From: Sphingomonas sanxanigenens DSM 19645 = NX02
GTDB taxonomy: Bacteria > Pseudomonadota > Alphaproteobacteria > Sphingomonadales > Sphingomonadaceae
NCBI RefSeq assembly: GCF_000512205.2
Contig: NZ_CP006644.1
Coordinates: 868,001 to 932,000 of the forward strand
Length of the DNA stretch: 64,000 nt
Reading direction: 5' to 3'
The notes beneath the pieces were generated by a model, which was not told where the DNA came from, searched no databases, and saw nothing but the letters and a program-made list of their open reading frames with translations. The first letter of the stretch is position 1; every line of letters begins with the position of its first letter. Below, piece after piece: positions 7,686-16,410 of the stretch. The translations under genes and the position numbers were made by a program.

Positions 7686-8108
7686 ATGAAGCGTGGGCCA
7701 AAGCCTGAAACGCCTTCGGCAAAATTCGAACGCGGAACGATCAAACCCTATCGGGATGGGGTTAAGACCGAGGTCATAGTGCCCGGCGATCCCCCCATAA
7801 TGCCGGACTATCTAACGCCCGAGGCGATCGAGGTTTGGCATGAGGTGCTCGGCCGCGTGATGGCGGCGGGAGTGACCGAAGTCGATAGCGCGCTGCTCGC
7901 GCGCTACTGCTCGCTCGAGGCGCTCGTGCGCAAGGCGTTTGCCGCCGGCGGAGAACCGCCGCCAGCCGCGTACCTGACCGTGCTCCGTCAGCATGAGGAG
8001 CTTCTAAGAATCGCCGGGCCGAAGAGCCGAGTAGGTAGCGGAGGCGCCGCGGATGCCAGCAAGCCGGGCAACCCGTTCGCCCGCAACGGACACCGGGCAC
8101 GCGCGTGA
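7686..8108 (+). CDS. Phage terminase small subunit (P27 family)
   Basis: A protein of 140 aa. ATG 7686 is preceded by GCGAGG at good spacing. The N-terminus MKRGPKPETPSAKF and the segments PDYLTPEAIEVWHEVLGRVM and TEVDSALLARYCSLEALVR match P27-type small terminases, followed by a Gly/Arg-rich tail. This subunit recognises the packaging site and docks the large terminase, whose gene starts inside this one. The repeat array directly upstream may be its DNA target. Confidence 0.85.
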   Translation: MKRGPKPETPSAKFERGTIKPYRDGVKTEVIVPGDPPIMPDYLTPEAIEVWHEVLGRVMAAGVTEVDSALLARYCSLEALVRKAFAAGGEPPPAAYLTVLRQHEELLRIAGPKSRVGSGGAADASKPGNPFARNGHRARA

Positions 8109-9885
8109 TTATGCCGCCATCGCGCTCGCCTATGCGAAGCGCGCCGCGGCCGACAAGCAGCAGGTATCCCATTGCAAATGGGTGCGGCTGGCGGCGCAGC
8201 GGCATCTCGACGACCTCAAGCGGTCGCGGTCGAAGGACTGGCCCTATCGCTTCGACCCGTGGCACGCGAATGACGTCTGCGATTTCGCCGAGAAATTGCC
8301 GCACATCGAGGGAAACTGGTGCCGCTGCCCGCGCGCGGATGCGGGCGTCCACCTCGATCGCTGCGGGCTGATCGACCTCGAGCCGGCGCAGATCTTCATC
8401 CTCGCCGTCGTGTTCGGCTGGCGGCGCAAGGCGAACGGGCTTCGCCGCTTCACGGTGGTCTACGAGGAGGTGGCGCGCAAGAACGCCAAGTCGACCAAGA
8501 CGGCGGCGGTCTCGCTCTATTGCCTCGCCTGCGAGAACGAGGTGGGGCCGCAGGTGCTGACCGCGGCGACGACGTTCGACCAGGCGAAGAAGGTTTTCCA
8601 TCCGGCGAAGCGGATGGTGGAGAAGATGCCGGCGCTGCAGGAAGCGTTCGGCATCATCCCCTGGGCGAAGTCGATCACCTGCGCGGACAATGGTGGCTAT
8701 ATGCAGCCGCTGCACGCGAAGTCGAAGACGCAGGACGGCCACAACCCGCACCTGGTCACGATGGACGAGTTGCACGCGCACAGCGACCGCGGCCTCTACG
8801 ACGTGATGCGTTCGGCCTTCGGCGCGCGGAAGCAGCCGCTTCTGTGGCAGATCACGACCGCCGGCTCGAACGTGCACGGCGTCTGCTACGAGCAGCGGAC
8901 GATGGCGACGAAGGTGCTGGAGCGGTCGGTGATCGCCGAGCACATCTTCGGCATCATCTTCACGCTCGATGGCCCCAAGGATTTCGAGCCCGAGCGGAAG
9001 GCGGGCGACGACCCCTACGACGAGCGCAACTGGATCAAGGCGAACCCGCTGCTCGGCGCGGCGGTGCAACTGGACGAGCTGCGGCAATATGCGATCGAGG
9101 CGCAGAACAGCCCCCTGGCGGAGGGGGAGTTCAAAACCAAGCGTCTCAACCTGTGGATCGGCGCCGCAACCGCGTGGCTCAATGTCAGCCAGTGGATAGC
9201 GTGTTCGGATCCGACGCTGCGCCTGTCCGACTTCCGCGGGCTGGAATGCTTCATCGGCACCGACCTTTCGGACAAGGACGACATCACCGCGGTGGTGCTG
9301 GCGGCGATCGACCATGACGGGCGGCTGCTGATCAAGACGTGGTTCTACCTGCCCGAGGCGGTGCTGAAACGCGACAGCCAGTCGGAGAAGGATCAGCAGG
9401 CGCTCTATCGCCAGTGGCACGCATGGCGGAAGCTTGTGCTGACCAAGGGCGACTTCATCGATCACCGCGTCATCCGCCGGCGCATCGCCCGGCTGAAGAA
9501 GGCGCTGAACGTCCGCAAAGCGGTGGGCGACAGCTTCGCCGGCTGGGAGACGATGGCGGCCGGGCTCAACGACGATTTCGACGACGGCACCGGATTCGCC
9601 GTCATGCTCGCCAAGAACGCCAACAATTGCTCCGACCCGGCCAAGGATCTCGAGGCGCGGGTGAAGGCGGGGCCGGGCCAGCTGCGGCACGACGGCAACC
9701 CGGTGATGACGTGGATGGCCGGCAATGTCGTCGTCACGCGCGCGGTCAACGGCACGATCCTGCCGAAGAAGGAAAAGCCGATGAGCCCGAACAAGATCGA
9801 CGGCATCGATGCGGCGGTCAACGCGATGGCGCCGATGCAGCGCGAGCAACCGCGTCCGCCCGAGTTTCAGATGATGGTTTTCTGA
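8053..9885 (+). CDS. Phage terminase large subunit
   Basis: A protein of 610 aa. The ATPase domain carries a Walker A variant (EEVARKNAKSTKTAAV, about residue 140) and Walker B LVTMDELHAH (about 238). ITTAGSN is the coupling motif. The C-terminal nuclease domain shows GTDLSDKDDITAVV (about 402) and further acidic residues (DGIDAAVNA). Length and motifs fit the HK97-type Terminase_1 family. It translocates DNA into the prohead and cuts it. It overlaps terS by 56 nt. Confidence 0.92.
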   Translation: MPASRATRSPATDTGHARDYAAIALAYAKRAAADKQQVSHCKWVRLAAQRHLDDLKRSRSKDWPYRFDPWHANDVCDFAEKLPHIEGNWCRCPRADAGVHLDRCGLIDLEPAQIFILAVVFGWRRKANGLRRFTVVYEEVARKNAKSTKTAAVSLYCLACENEVGPQVLTAATTFDQAKKVFHPAKRMVEKMPALQEAFGIIPWAKSITCADNGGYMQPLHAKSKTQDGHNPHLVTMDELHAHSDRGLYDVMRSAFGARKQPLLWQITTAGSNVHGVCYEQRTMATKVLERSVIAEHIFGIIFTLDGPKDFEPERKAGDDPYDERNWIKANPLLGAAVQLDELRQYAIEAQNSPLAEGEFKTKRLNLWIGAATAWLNVSQWIACSDPTLRLSDFRGLECFIGTDLSDKDDITAVVLAAIDHDGRLLIKTWFYLPEAVLKRDSQSEKDQQALYRQWHAWRKLVLTKGDFIDHRVIRRRIARLKKALNVRKAVGDSFAGWETMAAGLNDDFDDGTGFAVMLAKNANNCSDPAKDLEARVKAGPGQLRHDGNPVMTWMAGNVVVTRAVNGTILPKKEKPMSPNKIDGIDAAVNAMAPMQREQPRPPEFQMMVF

Positions 9886-9890
9886 GGAGC

Positions 9891-10535
9891 ATGGCCGTGA
9901 CCAATCGGGCCTATTCGATCCTGTCGGTGAAGGCGCTCGACGACGCTCAGCGCGTCATCACCGGCATCGCCACGACCCCCACGGTGGACCGCGTGGGCGA
10001 CATCATCGACCCGATGGGGGCCAGCTTCGCGGCGACGATCCCCTTCCTGTGGCAGCACGTGCACGACGCGCCGGTGGGTGAGACCAAGTTCGGAAAGCCG
10101 ACGGCGAACGGCATCCCCTTCGAGACGAAATTCGTTCATCCCGACTCGGTCGAGAGCGCGACCCTGAAGGATCGGCTGCAACTGGCGTGGGACTCGGTGA
10201 AGACCGGGCTGGTGCGCGCCGTGTCGATCGGTTTCCGCCCGATCAAATACGCCTTCATGGATGGCGGCGGCATCGAATTTCAGGAAATCGAGATCTTCGA
10301 GCTTTCCGGCGTCACCATCCCCGCGAACGCCGAGGCGGTCATCACCGCGATCAAGAGCATGGACACCGCCGCCCGCAAGGCCGCCGGCGTGCCCGAGCCC
10401 GAAATCCCCGCCCACCCCGACGACAAAGCCGCGCCTGGCAAGAAGGTCGTCGTGGTGAAGCTGGTGGACCCCGCCCGCGATCGGGCGCCGCCTGTCGTCA
10501 TCAAATCGATCAAACCGGTGCGAGCGACGCAGTAA
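9891..10535 (+). CDS. HK97-family prohead protease
   Basis: A protein of 214 aa. ATG 9891 follows GAGGAG. The N-terminal domain carries the herpes-type serine protease signature: His in LWQHVHDAPVGET (about residue 52) and Ser in AVSIGFRP (about 108), with FELSGVTIPANAEA as the conserved beta-strand end. The C-terminus is Pro/Lys-rich. The protease trims the scaffold domain of the capsid protein encoded immediately downstream. Confidence 0.9.
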   Translation: MAVTNRAYSILSVKALDDAQRVITGIATTPTVDRVGDIIDPMGASFAATIPFLWQHVHDAPVGETKFGKPTANGIPFETKFVHPDSVESATLKDRLQLAWDSVKTGLVRAVSIGFRPIKYAFMDGGGIEFQEIEIFELSGVTIPANAEAVITAIKSMDTAARKAAGVPEPEIPAHPDDKAAPGKKVVVVKLVDPARDRAPPVVIKSIKPVRATQ

Positions 10536-10586
10536 CCGAAGCAGACGGCCGCGCGCAGCGCCGCCCGATTCCCAAGGAAAACGAAG

Positions 10587-11978
10587 ATGGATATCGCCGC
10601 TCAGATTGCGGCCTTTGAGGCGAAGCGTGCTTCGCACCAGGCGCGCATGACGGAAATCATGAAGAAGGCCGCGGGCGAGGGCACCACCCTCGATGAGGCC
10701 GAGCAGCAGGAATATGATGGGCTCGATGGTGAGATCCTCGCGATCGACGCGCACATCAAGCGCCTCAAGACGCTTCAGAAGACGCTGGCCACGACCGCGG
10801 CGCCAGTCGCCGGCGGCAGCACCGAAGAGGGCGCCGCGTCGCGCGGCGGCCAGCGCATCGAGGTCCGTGGGGTCAACCTGCCCAAGGGCACGGCCTTCAC
10901 CCGCTATGCGATGGCGCTCGCGCGATCGAAGGGCAACCTGATGGTCGCCGCCGAGATCGCCAAGAGCTGGAAGGACAGCACGCCCGAGGTCGAAACGGTG
11001 CTGAAGGCAGCGGTCGCCGCCGGCACCACGACCGATGCCACCTGGGCGAAGCCGCTGGTCGAATACACGAACATGACCAGCGAGTTCGCCGAGCTGCTGC
11101 GCCCCGCCACCATCATCGGACGCATTCCGGGCCTGCGCATGGTGCCGTTCGAGATCAAGATCCCGCGGCAGACCGGCGGTTCGACCGTCGGCTGGGTCGG
11201 CGAGGGCAAGCCCAAGCCGGTCAGCGCGCTGGCGTTCGACCAGATCAGCCTCGGTCGCGCCAAGACGGCGGGCATCGTGGTGATCACCGACGAGCTGGCG
11301 CGTGCGTCCAGCCCCTCGGCGGAGCAGGTCGTGCGTGACGACCTGATCGCGCAGACCGCGCAGTTCCTCGACACCGAGTTCGTCGATCCGGACAATGCGG
11401 CGGTGACCGGCGTTTCGCCGGCGTCGATCACCAATGGCGTGACGCCGGTGGTCGCTTCCGGGACGGATGCCGACGCGGTGCGGGCCGATGCGAAGCAGCT
11501 GATGGCGAACTTCCTTGCCGCGAACCTGTCGCTGGCGGGCGCCGTCTGGATCATGACCGAGACCCAGGCGCTTGGCCTCGCGCTCATGATGAACCCGCTG
11601 GGCCAGCGTGAGTTTCCGGACATCAGCATCTCCGGCGCGAGCGGCGGCACGTGGCTTGGGCTGCCGGTGATCCTTTCGGAGAACATCCCCGCGCAGGCAG
11701 AGGTTACCGGCCCGCCGGCGATCCCGGCCGGTTCGCGCATCATCCTTGTCAAGGCGAGCGAGATCCTTCTCGCGGACGATGGCGAGACGATGCTCGACGT
11801 CAGCCGCGAGGCCTCGCTGCAGATGGACAGCGCGCCGACCGATCCCCCGGCCGCGGCCACCGTGTTCGTCTCGCTGTGGCAGATGAACCTGGTCGGCATC
11901 CGTGCCGAGCGGTACATCAACTGGGGCAAGCGCCGTCCGGGCGCCGTCCAGTTCATCACCGGCGCCGCCTACCAGTAA
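10587..11978 (+). CDS. HK97-type major capsid protein with N-terminal scaffold (delta) domain
   Basis: A protein of 463 aa. Residues 1-~80 are a charged coiled coil (QIAAFEAKRASHQARMTEIM, AHIKRLKTLQKTL), the delta scaffold that the protease removes. A likely cleavage zone is the Gly/Ser-rich stretch at ~75-90. The HK97 fold follows, with FAELLRPATIIGRIPGLRM, IPRQTGGSTVGWVGEG and C-terminal LWQMNLVGIRAERYINWG. RBS AAGGAAAACGAAG precedes the ATG. It builds the icosahedral shell. Confidence 0.92.
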   Translation: MDIAAQIAAFEAKRASHQARMTEIMKKAAGEGTTLDEAEQQEYDGLDGEILAIDAHIKRLKTLQKTLATTAAPVAGGSTEEGAASRGGQRIEVRGVNLPKGTAFTRYAMALARSKGNLMVAAEIAKSWKDSTPEVETVLKAAVAAGTTTDATWAKPLVEYTNMTSEFAELLRPATIIGRIPGLRMVPFEIKIPRQTGGSTVGWVGEGKPKPVSALAFDQISLGRAKTAGIVVITDELARASSPSAEQVVRDDLIAQTAQFLDTEFVDPDNAAVTGVSPASITNGVTPVVASGTDADAVRADAKQLMANFLAANLSLAGAVWIMTETQALGLALMMNPLGQREFPDISISGASGGTWLGLPVILSENIPAQAEVTGPPAIPAGSRIILVKASEILLADDGETMLDVSREASLQMDSAPTDPPAAATVFVSLWQMNLVGIRAERYINWGKRRPGAVQFITGAAYQ

Positions 11979-12037
11979 GCGCGGCAATCGAGGGGCTCGG
12001 CCGCCGGTGCGGCCGGGCCCTTTCGCGGGAGAGCGCC

Positions 12038-12301
12038 ATGAAGCACCAATCCTACGTCACCCGGGCGCTCAAGGCGCGCGACCCGCGCTATGCGCGTGTC
12101 CTCGGCAAGCTCGGCTATGATACCACCGCCATGGCCGCCGAGGCTGTTGAGGGCGCCAAAGCCGGCGAATCCGGTGAGAGCAAGCCCGATCTCGACGCTC
12201 TGCGCGACACATACAAGCAGGTGATCGGCAAGCAGCCCTTCCATGGCTGGGATGCGGAGACGCTGGCGAAGAAGATCGAAGAGCGCCGCGCGGCCAAGTG
12301 A
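12038..12301 (+). CDS. Small phage head-region protein with HeH/Rho-N-like C-terminus
   Basis: An 87-aa protein with ATG 12038 after GGAGAG. The C-terminal third (LRDTYKQVIGKQPFHGWDAE, TLAKKIEERR) resembles the HeH/LEM-like helix-extension-helix found in small head proteins of tailed phages. The N-terminus is basic. It lies between capsid and portal. A capsid-associated or DNA-contacting role is plausible but unproven. The stop overlaps the portal ATG by one base. Confidence 0.6.
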   Translation: MKHQSYVTRALKARDPRYARVLGKLGYDTTAMAAEAVEGAKAGESGESKPDLDALRDTYKQVIGKQPFHGWDAETLAKKIEERRAAK

Positions 12302-13671
12302 TGCGCATCCTCGGCTTCACCATCACGCGTGAGAAGGCGGCGCCAGGTCAGCTGGTGAACGTCGACGGGCGCAACGGCTGGTGGCCGCTGATCCGCGAGA
12401 GTTTCACGGGAGCATGGCAGCGCAACATCGAGGTGAAGGTCGACACCGTCCTTTCGCACCATGCGGTGTTCGCCTGCCAGACGCTGATCGCCTCCGACAT
12501 TGCCAAGTTGCGCATCAAGCTCGTGGCCAAGGACGATAACGGCATCTGGAGCGAGGTGACCAACCCGGCCTATTCGCCTGTGCTGCGCAAGCCGAACGGC
12601 TTCCAGAACCGCATCCAGTTCTTCGAAAACTGGGTGCTGAGCAAGCTGCAGGCGGGCAACACCTATGTGCTCAAGCAGCGCGATGCGCGCGGCGTCGTCG
12701 TCAAGCTGCACGTGCTGGATCCGGGCCGGGCGCGGCCGATGGTCGCGACCAACGGCGACGTTTATTACGAGCTGAAGACCGATCACCTGGTCGGCCTCGA
12801 AGGCGAGCTGGTCGTGCCCGCCAGCGAGATCATCCACGACCGCTTCAACTGCTTCTTCCACCCGCTTGTCGGCCTGTCGCCGATCTATGCGAACGGCCTT
12901 GCCGCGACGCAGGGGATCGCGATCCAGAACGCCAGCGCGCGGCTGTTCCAGAATGGTGCGCGGCCGGGGGGCGTGCTCACTGCACCCGGCGCGATCAGCG
13001 ACGCGACGGCCGAGCGGCTGAAGGCCTATTGGGATGCGAACTTCACCGGCGAGAATGCCGGCAAGGTCGCCGTGCTGGGCGACGGGCTCAAGTTCGAGGC
13101 GATGTCGGTCAAGGCGACCGATGCGCAGCTGATCGAGCAGCTGAAGTGGTCGGCCGAGGTCGTCTGTTCGACCTATCACGTTCCGCCGTACAAGATCGGC
13201 GTCGGCACCATGCCGAGCTACAACAACGTCCAGGCGCTCAACACCGAATATTACTCCCAGTGCCTGCAGGCGCATATCGAGGCGATCGAGCTGTGCCTGG
13301 ATGAGGGGCTGGCGACCGGCGACCGGCTGGGCACCGAGTTCGACATCGACAATCTGCTGCGCATGGACAGCGTGACGCAGATGCAGGTGCTGAAGGAATC
13401 GGCCGGCATCCTGACGATCGACGAGCAGCGCGCGAAGCTGGACAAGAAGCCGACCGAGGGTGGCGCCGCGGTCTATCTCCAGCAGCAGAATTACAGCCTC
13501 GCCGCGCTGGCGCGCCGTGACGCGCGCGAAGATCCGTTCGCGACCGCGCCGGCGGCCAACGCGCCAGCAGAGCCCGAAGATGGGTCGGAGGCGCAGGCCG
13601 CCAACGATAATGCGCGGCGCGCGGCGATCGCGCTGTTCGAGAAAGACCTGCGGGAGGCGCTGCATGCTTGA
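12301..13671 (+). CDS. Phage portal protein (HK97 family)
   Basis: A protein of 456 aa. Family features include VFACQTLIASDIAKLRIKL (about residue 60), LQAGNTYVLKQRDARG, VVPASEIIHDRFNCFFHPLV, GLSPIYANG and FQNGARPGGVL, then STYHVPPYKIGVGTMPSYNN near residue 300, the hallmark of HK97-type portals. It forms the dodecameric DNA entry channel. Here it follows the capsid gene, whereas HK97 itself has portal-protease-capsid, so the head module has been rearranged. Confidence 0.92.
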   Translation: MRILGFTITREKAAPGQLVNVDGRNGWWPLIRESFTGAWQRNIEVKVDTVLSHHAVFACQTLIASDIAKLRIKLVAKDDNGIWSEVTNPAYSPVLRKPNGFQNRIQFFENWVLSKLQAGNTYVLKQRDARGVVVKLHVLDPGRARPMVATNGDVYYELKTDHLVGLEGELVVPASEIIHDRFNCFFHPLVGLSPIYANGLAATQGIAIQNASARLFQNGARPGGVLTAPGAISDATAERLKAYWDANFTGENAGKVAVLGDGLKFEAMSVKATDAQLIEQLKWSAEVVCSTYHVPPYKIGVGTMPSYNNVQALNTEYYSQCLQAHIEAIELCLDEGLATGDRLGTEFDIDNLLRMDSVTQMQVLKESAGILTIDEQRAKLDKKPTEGGAAVYLQQQNYSLAALARRDAREDPFATAPAANAPAEPEDGSEAQAANDNARRAAIALFEKDLREALHA

Positions 13672-14680
13672 TACCAAGGCGCTTGCCGAGGCGACCGCGG
13701 CGATCGTCCGCGAGTTCCTAGCGAAGGAAGTCGCGCCGCTCGTCGAAACCATCAAGCGCCTGGAGGCCGAGCTGCGGCAACGCGCGGCGGCGCCGAGCGC
13801 CGACGACATCGGCAGCCTGGTAGACGCCGCCGTCGTGCGCGAGATCGATCGTCGCGGACTGGTCTCGATCGATGTCGACCAGCTGCGTGAGAGCATCCCC
13901 ACCACCGACCAGATCGTTTCCCGCGTGATCTCCACGCTTCCGGCGCCAGCCGCGCCGGTGGAGCCCGATATGGAGGCGATCCGCGCGACGATCGACGAAC
14001 ATGTGCGAACGGCGGTCTCTGCCATCCCGGCGCCGCAGGACGGCACCAGCGTGACGGTGGACGATGTCCGCCCGCTGATCGACGAGCAGGTGCGCGCAGC
14101 CGTGGCGGCAATCCCGGCGCCGCAGGACGGCGCCAGCGTGACGGTGGACGATGTCCGCCCGCTGATCGACGAGCAGGTGCGCGCGGCCGTGGCGGCGATC
14201 CCTGCGCCGAAGGACGGCATCGGCCTGGCCGCGATGTTCGTGAACCGGGACGGCGAGTGCGTCGCCACCATGACGGACGGCAGCATCCACACCCTCGGGC
14301 AGGTGGTTGGCCGCGACGCGGACATGGCGGCGCTCGAGCAGCAGGTGCGCCAGATGGTCGCCGCGATTCCCGTGCCGAAGGACGGCCGCGACGCGATGTC
14401 GCTGGACGACTTCACCGCCGAGGTCATGGAGGATGGCCGCACCATCCGCTTCGCGATGAAGGCCGGCGATACCGAGCGCGCCTATCAGCTGTCGTTCCCG
14501 GTCGTGATCGACCGCGGCGTTTGGCAGGCGGAGCGCGCCTATGAGGCTGGCGACGGCGTGACGTGGGCTGGCAGCTACTGGATCGCGCAGCGCGGTACCG
14601 ACGCCAAGCCCGACACCGCCGATAGCGGCTGGCGGCTGAGCGTGAAGCGTGGTCGCGACGGCAAGGACAAGGTGGTCTGA
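13664..14680 (+). CDS. Repetitive phage structural protein with C-terminal carbohydrate-binding-like domain
   Basis: A 338-aa protein that overlaps the portal gene by 8 nt. The N-terminal ~45 residues are coiled coil. Residues ~100-185 contain near-identical 29-residue repeats (SVTVDDVRPLIDEQV, RAAVAAIPAPQDG) encoded by an 87-bp tandem repeat starting at 14051 and 14138. The C-terminus (VWQAERAYEAGDGVTWAGSY, then WIAQRGTDAKPD) resembles a CBM5/12 chitin-binding-like module. This suggests a fibrous virion surface protein that binds glycans. It is unusual to find such a protein between portal and head-tail connectors. Confidence 0.65.
   Translation: MLDTKALAEATAAIVREFLAKEVAPLVETIKRLEAELRQRAAAPSADDIGSLVDAAVVREIDRRGLVSIDVDQLRESIPTTDQIVSRVISTLPAPAAPVEPDMEAIRATIDEHVRTAVSAIPAPQDGTSVTVDDVRPLIDEQVRAAVAAIPAPQDGASVTVDDVRPLIDEQVRAAVAAIPAPKDGIGLAAMFVNRDGECVATMTDGSIHTLGQVVGRDADMAALEQQVRQMVAAIPVPKDGRDAMSLDDFTAEVMEDGRTIRFAMKAGDTERAYQLSFPVVIDRGVWQAERAYEAGDGVTWAGSYWIAQRGTDAKPDTADSGWRLSVKRGRDGKDKVV
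14051..14224 (+). repeat. 87-bp tandem repeat inside structural gene
   Basis: Two almost identical 87-bp units begin at 14051 and 14138 (GTGACGGTGGACGATGTCCG starts both). Each encodes 29 residues ending in IPAPQDG or IPAPKDG. A more diverged copy precedes them from about 13965. In-frame repeats of this kind change copy number easily and set the length of a fibrous segment. Confidence 0.8.
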
Positions 14681-14961
14681 TGGTCGCGCTGGTCACGCTC
14701 GCCGAGGCGAAGGCTCATCTGCGCGTCGAAGACGACGATCAGGATGCGGACATCGACCTGAAGCGCCTCGCCGCCGGCGACATCGTCATCGACTATATCA
14801 AGCGGCCCGATCACGGATGGACCGAAGCAACCGCACCCTTCCTGATCAAGTCAGCGGTTCTTCTTATGCTCGGCGAGCTTTTCGCGAACCGTGAGACCGC
14901 CGATCTGCCTCCCGGCGCGCGGTCCATCTTGCACCGCTTTCGCGATCCGGCGCTCGCATGA
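14680..14961 (+). CDS. Head-tail connector protein (gp6-like)
   Basis: A protein of 93 aa. The start MVALVTLAEAKAHLRVEDDD, followed by IVIDYIKRPD and FLIKSAVLLMLGELFANRE, is the standard pattern of the gp6-like head-tail connector family (Phage_gp6/YqbG type). It joins portal to tail. The start touches the previous stop, and the stop overlaps the next ATG. Confidence 0.85.
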   Translation: MVALVTLAEAKAHLRVEDDDQDADIDLKRLAAGDIVIDYIKRPDHGWTEATAPFLIKSAVLLMLGELFANRETADLPPGARSILHRFRDPALA

Positions 14962-15290
14962 TCGGCGCAGGCGCGCGCAACCGACGCATCCGCTTCGAGC
15001 GGGCCGAGGTGACGCAGGATGCCTTCGGCGGCGAGGTGAGGACGTGGGTGAAGCTGTGCGACGCGTGGGCGCATGTGATCTTTGCCAAAGGGGCCGAGCG
15101 GCGTGAGGCGGCGCAGGAGCGCGCAGCCGCTGCCGCGACATTCATCGTGCTGCACAACCCGCGCACGCGCGACATATCCGTCACCGATCGGATCATTTTC
15201 GACGGCGCATCGTGGGACATCGTCTCGAATATCCCCAGCCGGGATTTCAATGCGGAACGCGAAATCGAAGCGGTTCGCGGGGTTCAATAG
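14958..15290 (+). CDS. Phage head closure / head-tail adaptor protein
   Basis: A protein of 110 aa. NRRIRFERAEVTQDAFGGEV, W...AHVIFAKGAERREAAQ and DRIIFDGASWDIVSNIPS are the conserved blocks of the SPP1 gp16/HK97 gp7-like head-tail joining family. It closes the portal channel before tail docking. ATGA overlap with the connector gene. Confidence 0.85.
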   Translation: MIGAGARNRRIRFERAEVTQDAFGGEVRTWVKLCDAWAHVIFAKGAERREAAQERAAAAATFIVLHNPRTRDISVTDRIIFDGASWDIVSNIPSRDFNAEREIEAVRGVQ

Positions 15291-15299
15291 GAGATCATC

Positions 15300-15803
15300 A
15301 TGGGATTGAATGCCACGATTGAAGCCAGCATCCGGGCGAAGCTGACTGCCGCCCCGGATATCGGGTCTGCCGCCTACGATATCGAAACGCGGGCGCGCTA
15401 TCCGCTCACCGATGGGGTCGGCGCCAACCAAGCGAACAACGTGTTCAGCGACACGCGCACGCTGGCCGCATCCGCATCCGAGTCGATCGACCTCGCCGGA
15501 TCGCTAGCCAACGTGTTCGGTGTGGTGCTGACCTTCACCGCAATCAAGGCGATCTACGTGAAGGCAGCCGCAGGCAACACCAACGACGTCGTTATCGGCG
15601 GCGCAGCCAGTAACGCTTTCGTCGGTCCGTTCGCGGATGCGAGCGACAAGCTTGCAATCAAGCCGGGCGGCTGCGTGATGCTGGTCAACCCTTCGGCCGC
15701 CGGCTGGACGGTCACGCCATCGACGGGCGATCTTCTGCTGATCGCGAACAGCGCTGCCGGCACGCCGGTTTCCTATGACATCGTGATCATCGGCGAAGCC
15801 TGA
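15300..15803 (+). CDS. Hypothetical phage structural protein (167 aa)
   Basis: RBS AGGAGATC precedes ATG 15300. The 167-residue protein is Ala/Gly/Val-rich and predicted to be a beta sandwich (VFGVVLTFTAIKAIYVKAAA, DVVIGGAASNAFVGPFAD, KPGGCVMLVNPSAAGWTV). The pattern resembles phage decoration or neck-associated proteins seen between connectors and tail genes. No firm family assignment is possible. Confidence 0.6.
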   Translation: MGLNATIEASIRAKLTAAPDIGSAAYDIETRARYPLTDGVGANQANNVFSDTRTLAASASESIDLAGSLANVFGVVLTFTAIKAIYVKAAAGNTNDVVIGGAASNAFVGPFADASDKLAIKPGGCVMLVNPSAAGWTVTPSTGDLLLIANSAAGTPVSYDIVIIGEA

Positions 15804-15976
15804 TGGCCAAGCTCATCGAACTTGGAATGGGCAACTTCGTAAGAAGCTTGACCCTTAGCGTTCGGATTTCCGGACAAAAGCGCGCGGCGGCACGTATTTG
15901 GATCGGCGCCCAGATCATAAAGTTGGCCGCGCTCGCGATCGGTTGCTCGGTCGAGATCGAGGTCGAGAAACGCTGA
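15803..15976 (+). CDS. Small phage protein (57 aa)
   Basis: ATG 15803 shares its A with the preceding TGA, and its own TGA shares its A with the next ATG (15976), so this ORF exactly fills the gap. The 57-residue product begins MAKLIELGMGNFVRSLTLSV and contains a hydrophobic segment (IIKLAALAIGCSVEIEVEK). It could be a membrane-associated or small structural protein. No family was recognised. Confidence 0.55.
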   Translation: MAKLIELGMGNFVRSLTLSVRISGQKRAAARIWIGAQIIKLAALAIGCSVEIEVEKR

Positions 15977-16407
15977 TGCGCATGTCTGCCCGGGTCGACG
16001 GGGCCCAAAGCCTCGTGCGGAAGCTGGATCGGTTTACCGAGGCGACGAGCAACAAGATCCAGCGTCAAGTGCTGATGGAGGCGGGTGAGATCATCGCCGA
16101 TCGCGCACGTGAGCTTGTGCCGGTCGATAGCGGAGATCTGCGCGGCAGCATCACCGTCAGCGACAAGGTCAGGGCCTATGACGGCCAAGGATTGACGCTC
16201 GGCATCGGCGGCCCGGTGACGATCTACATCGGGCCGCAGCGCGGCAGCAAGCCGGACGGCTTCTATGGCCACATGGTCGAGTGGGGGACGGTCAAGATGG
16301 CGGCGCAGCCGTTCATGCGCCCGGCCTTCGATTCGACCAGAGGACAGGTCCAATCCCGCATACGCAATGACCTGGCGGCGGCAATCGCCAAGGCGGCAAG
16401 AGGTTGA
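15976..16407 (+). CDS. HK97 gp10-like neck/tail-terminator protein
   Basis: A protein of 143 aa. Motifs include LVRKLDRFTEATSNKIQRQV, RARELVPVDSGDLRGSITVS and GHMVEWGTVKMAAQPFMRPA, the last being the hallmark of the HK97-gp10_like family (ExGt...PaqPFmrPA). It acts at the head-tail interface. The start overlaps the preceding small ORF by one base. Confidence 0.88.
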   Translation: MRMSARVDGAQSLVRKLDRFTEATSNKIQRQVLMEAGEIIADRARELVPVDSGDLRGSITVSDKVRAYDGQGLTLGIGGPVTIYIGPQRGSKPDGFYGHMVEWGTVKMAAQPFMRPAFDSTRGQVQSRIRNDLAAAIAKAARG

Positions 16408-16410
16408 TCG

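Noticed and set aside
7774-9849. 691-codon minus-strand open frame
   Set aside because: It lies antisense to the terminase genes, has Arg/His/Leu-rich shadow composition and no motifs; the plus-strand large terminase is certain.
9867-11987. 706-codon minus-strand open frame
   Set aside because: Antisense shadow of protease and capsid genes caused by high GC in third codon positions.
14051-14224. CRISPR-like array
   Set aside because: Only two to three contiguous in-frame units without spacers; a protein repeat.
12115-14445. 776-codon minus-strand open frame with internal repeats
   Set aside because: Mirror of the portal and repeat-bearing structural genes; the repeats are the complement of the real plus-strand repeats.
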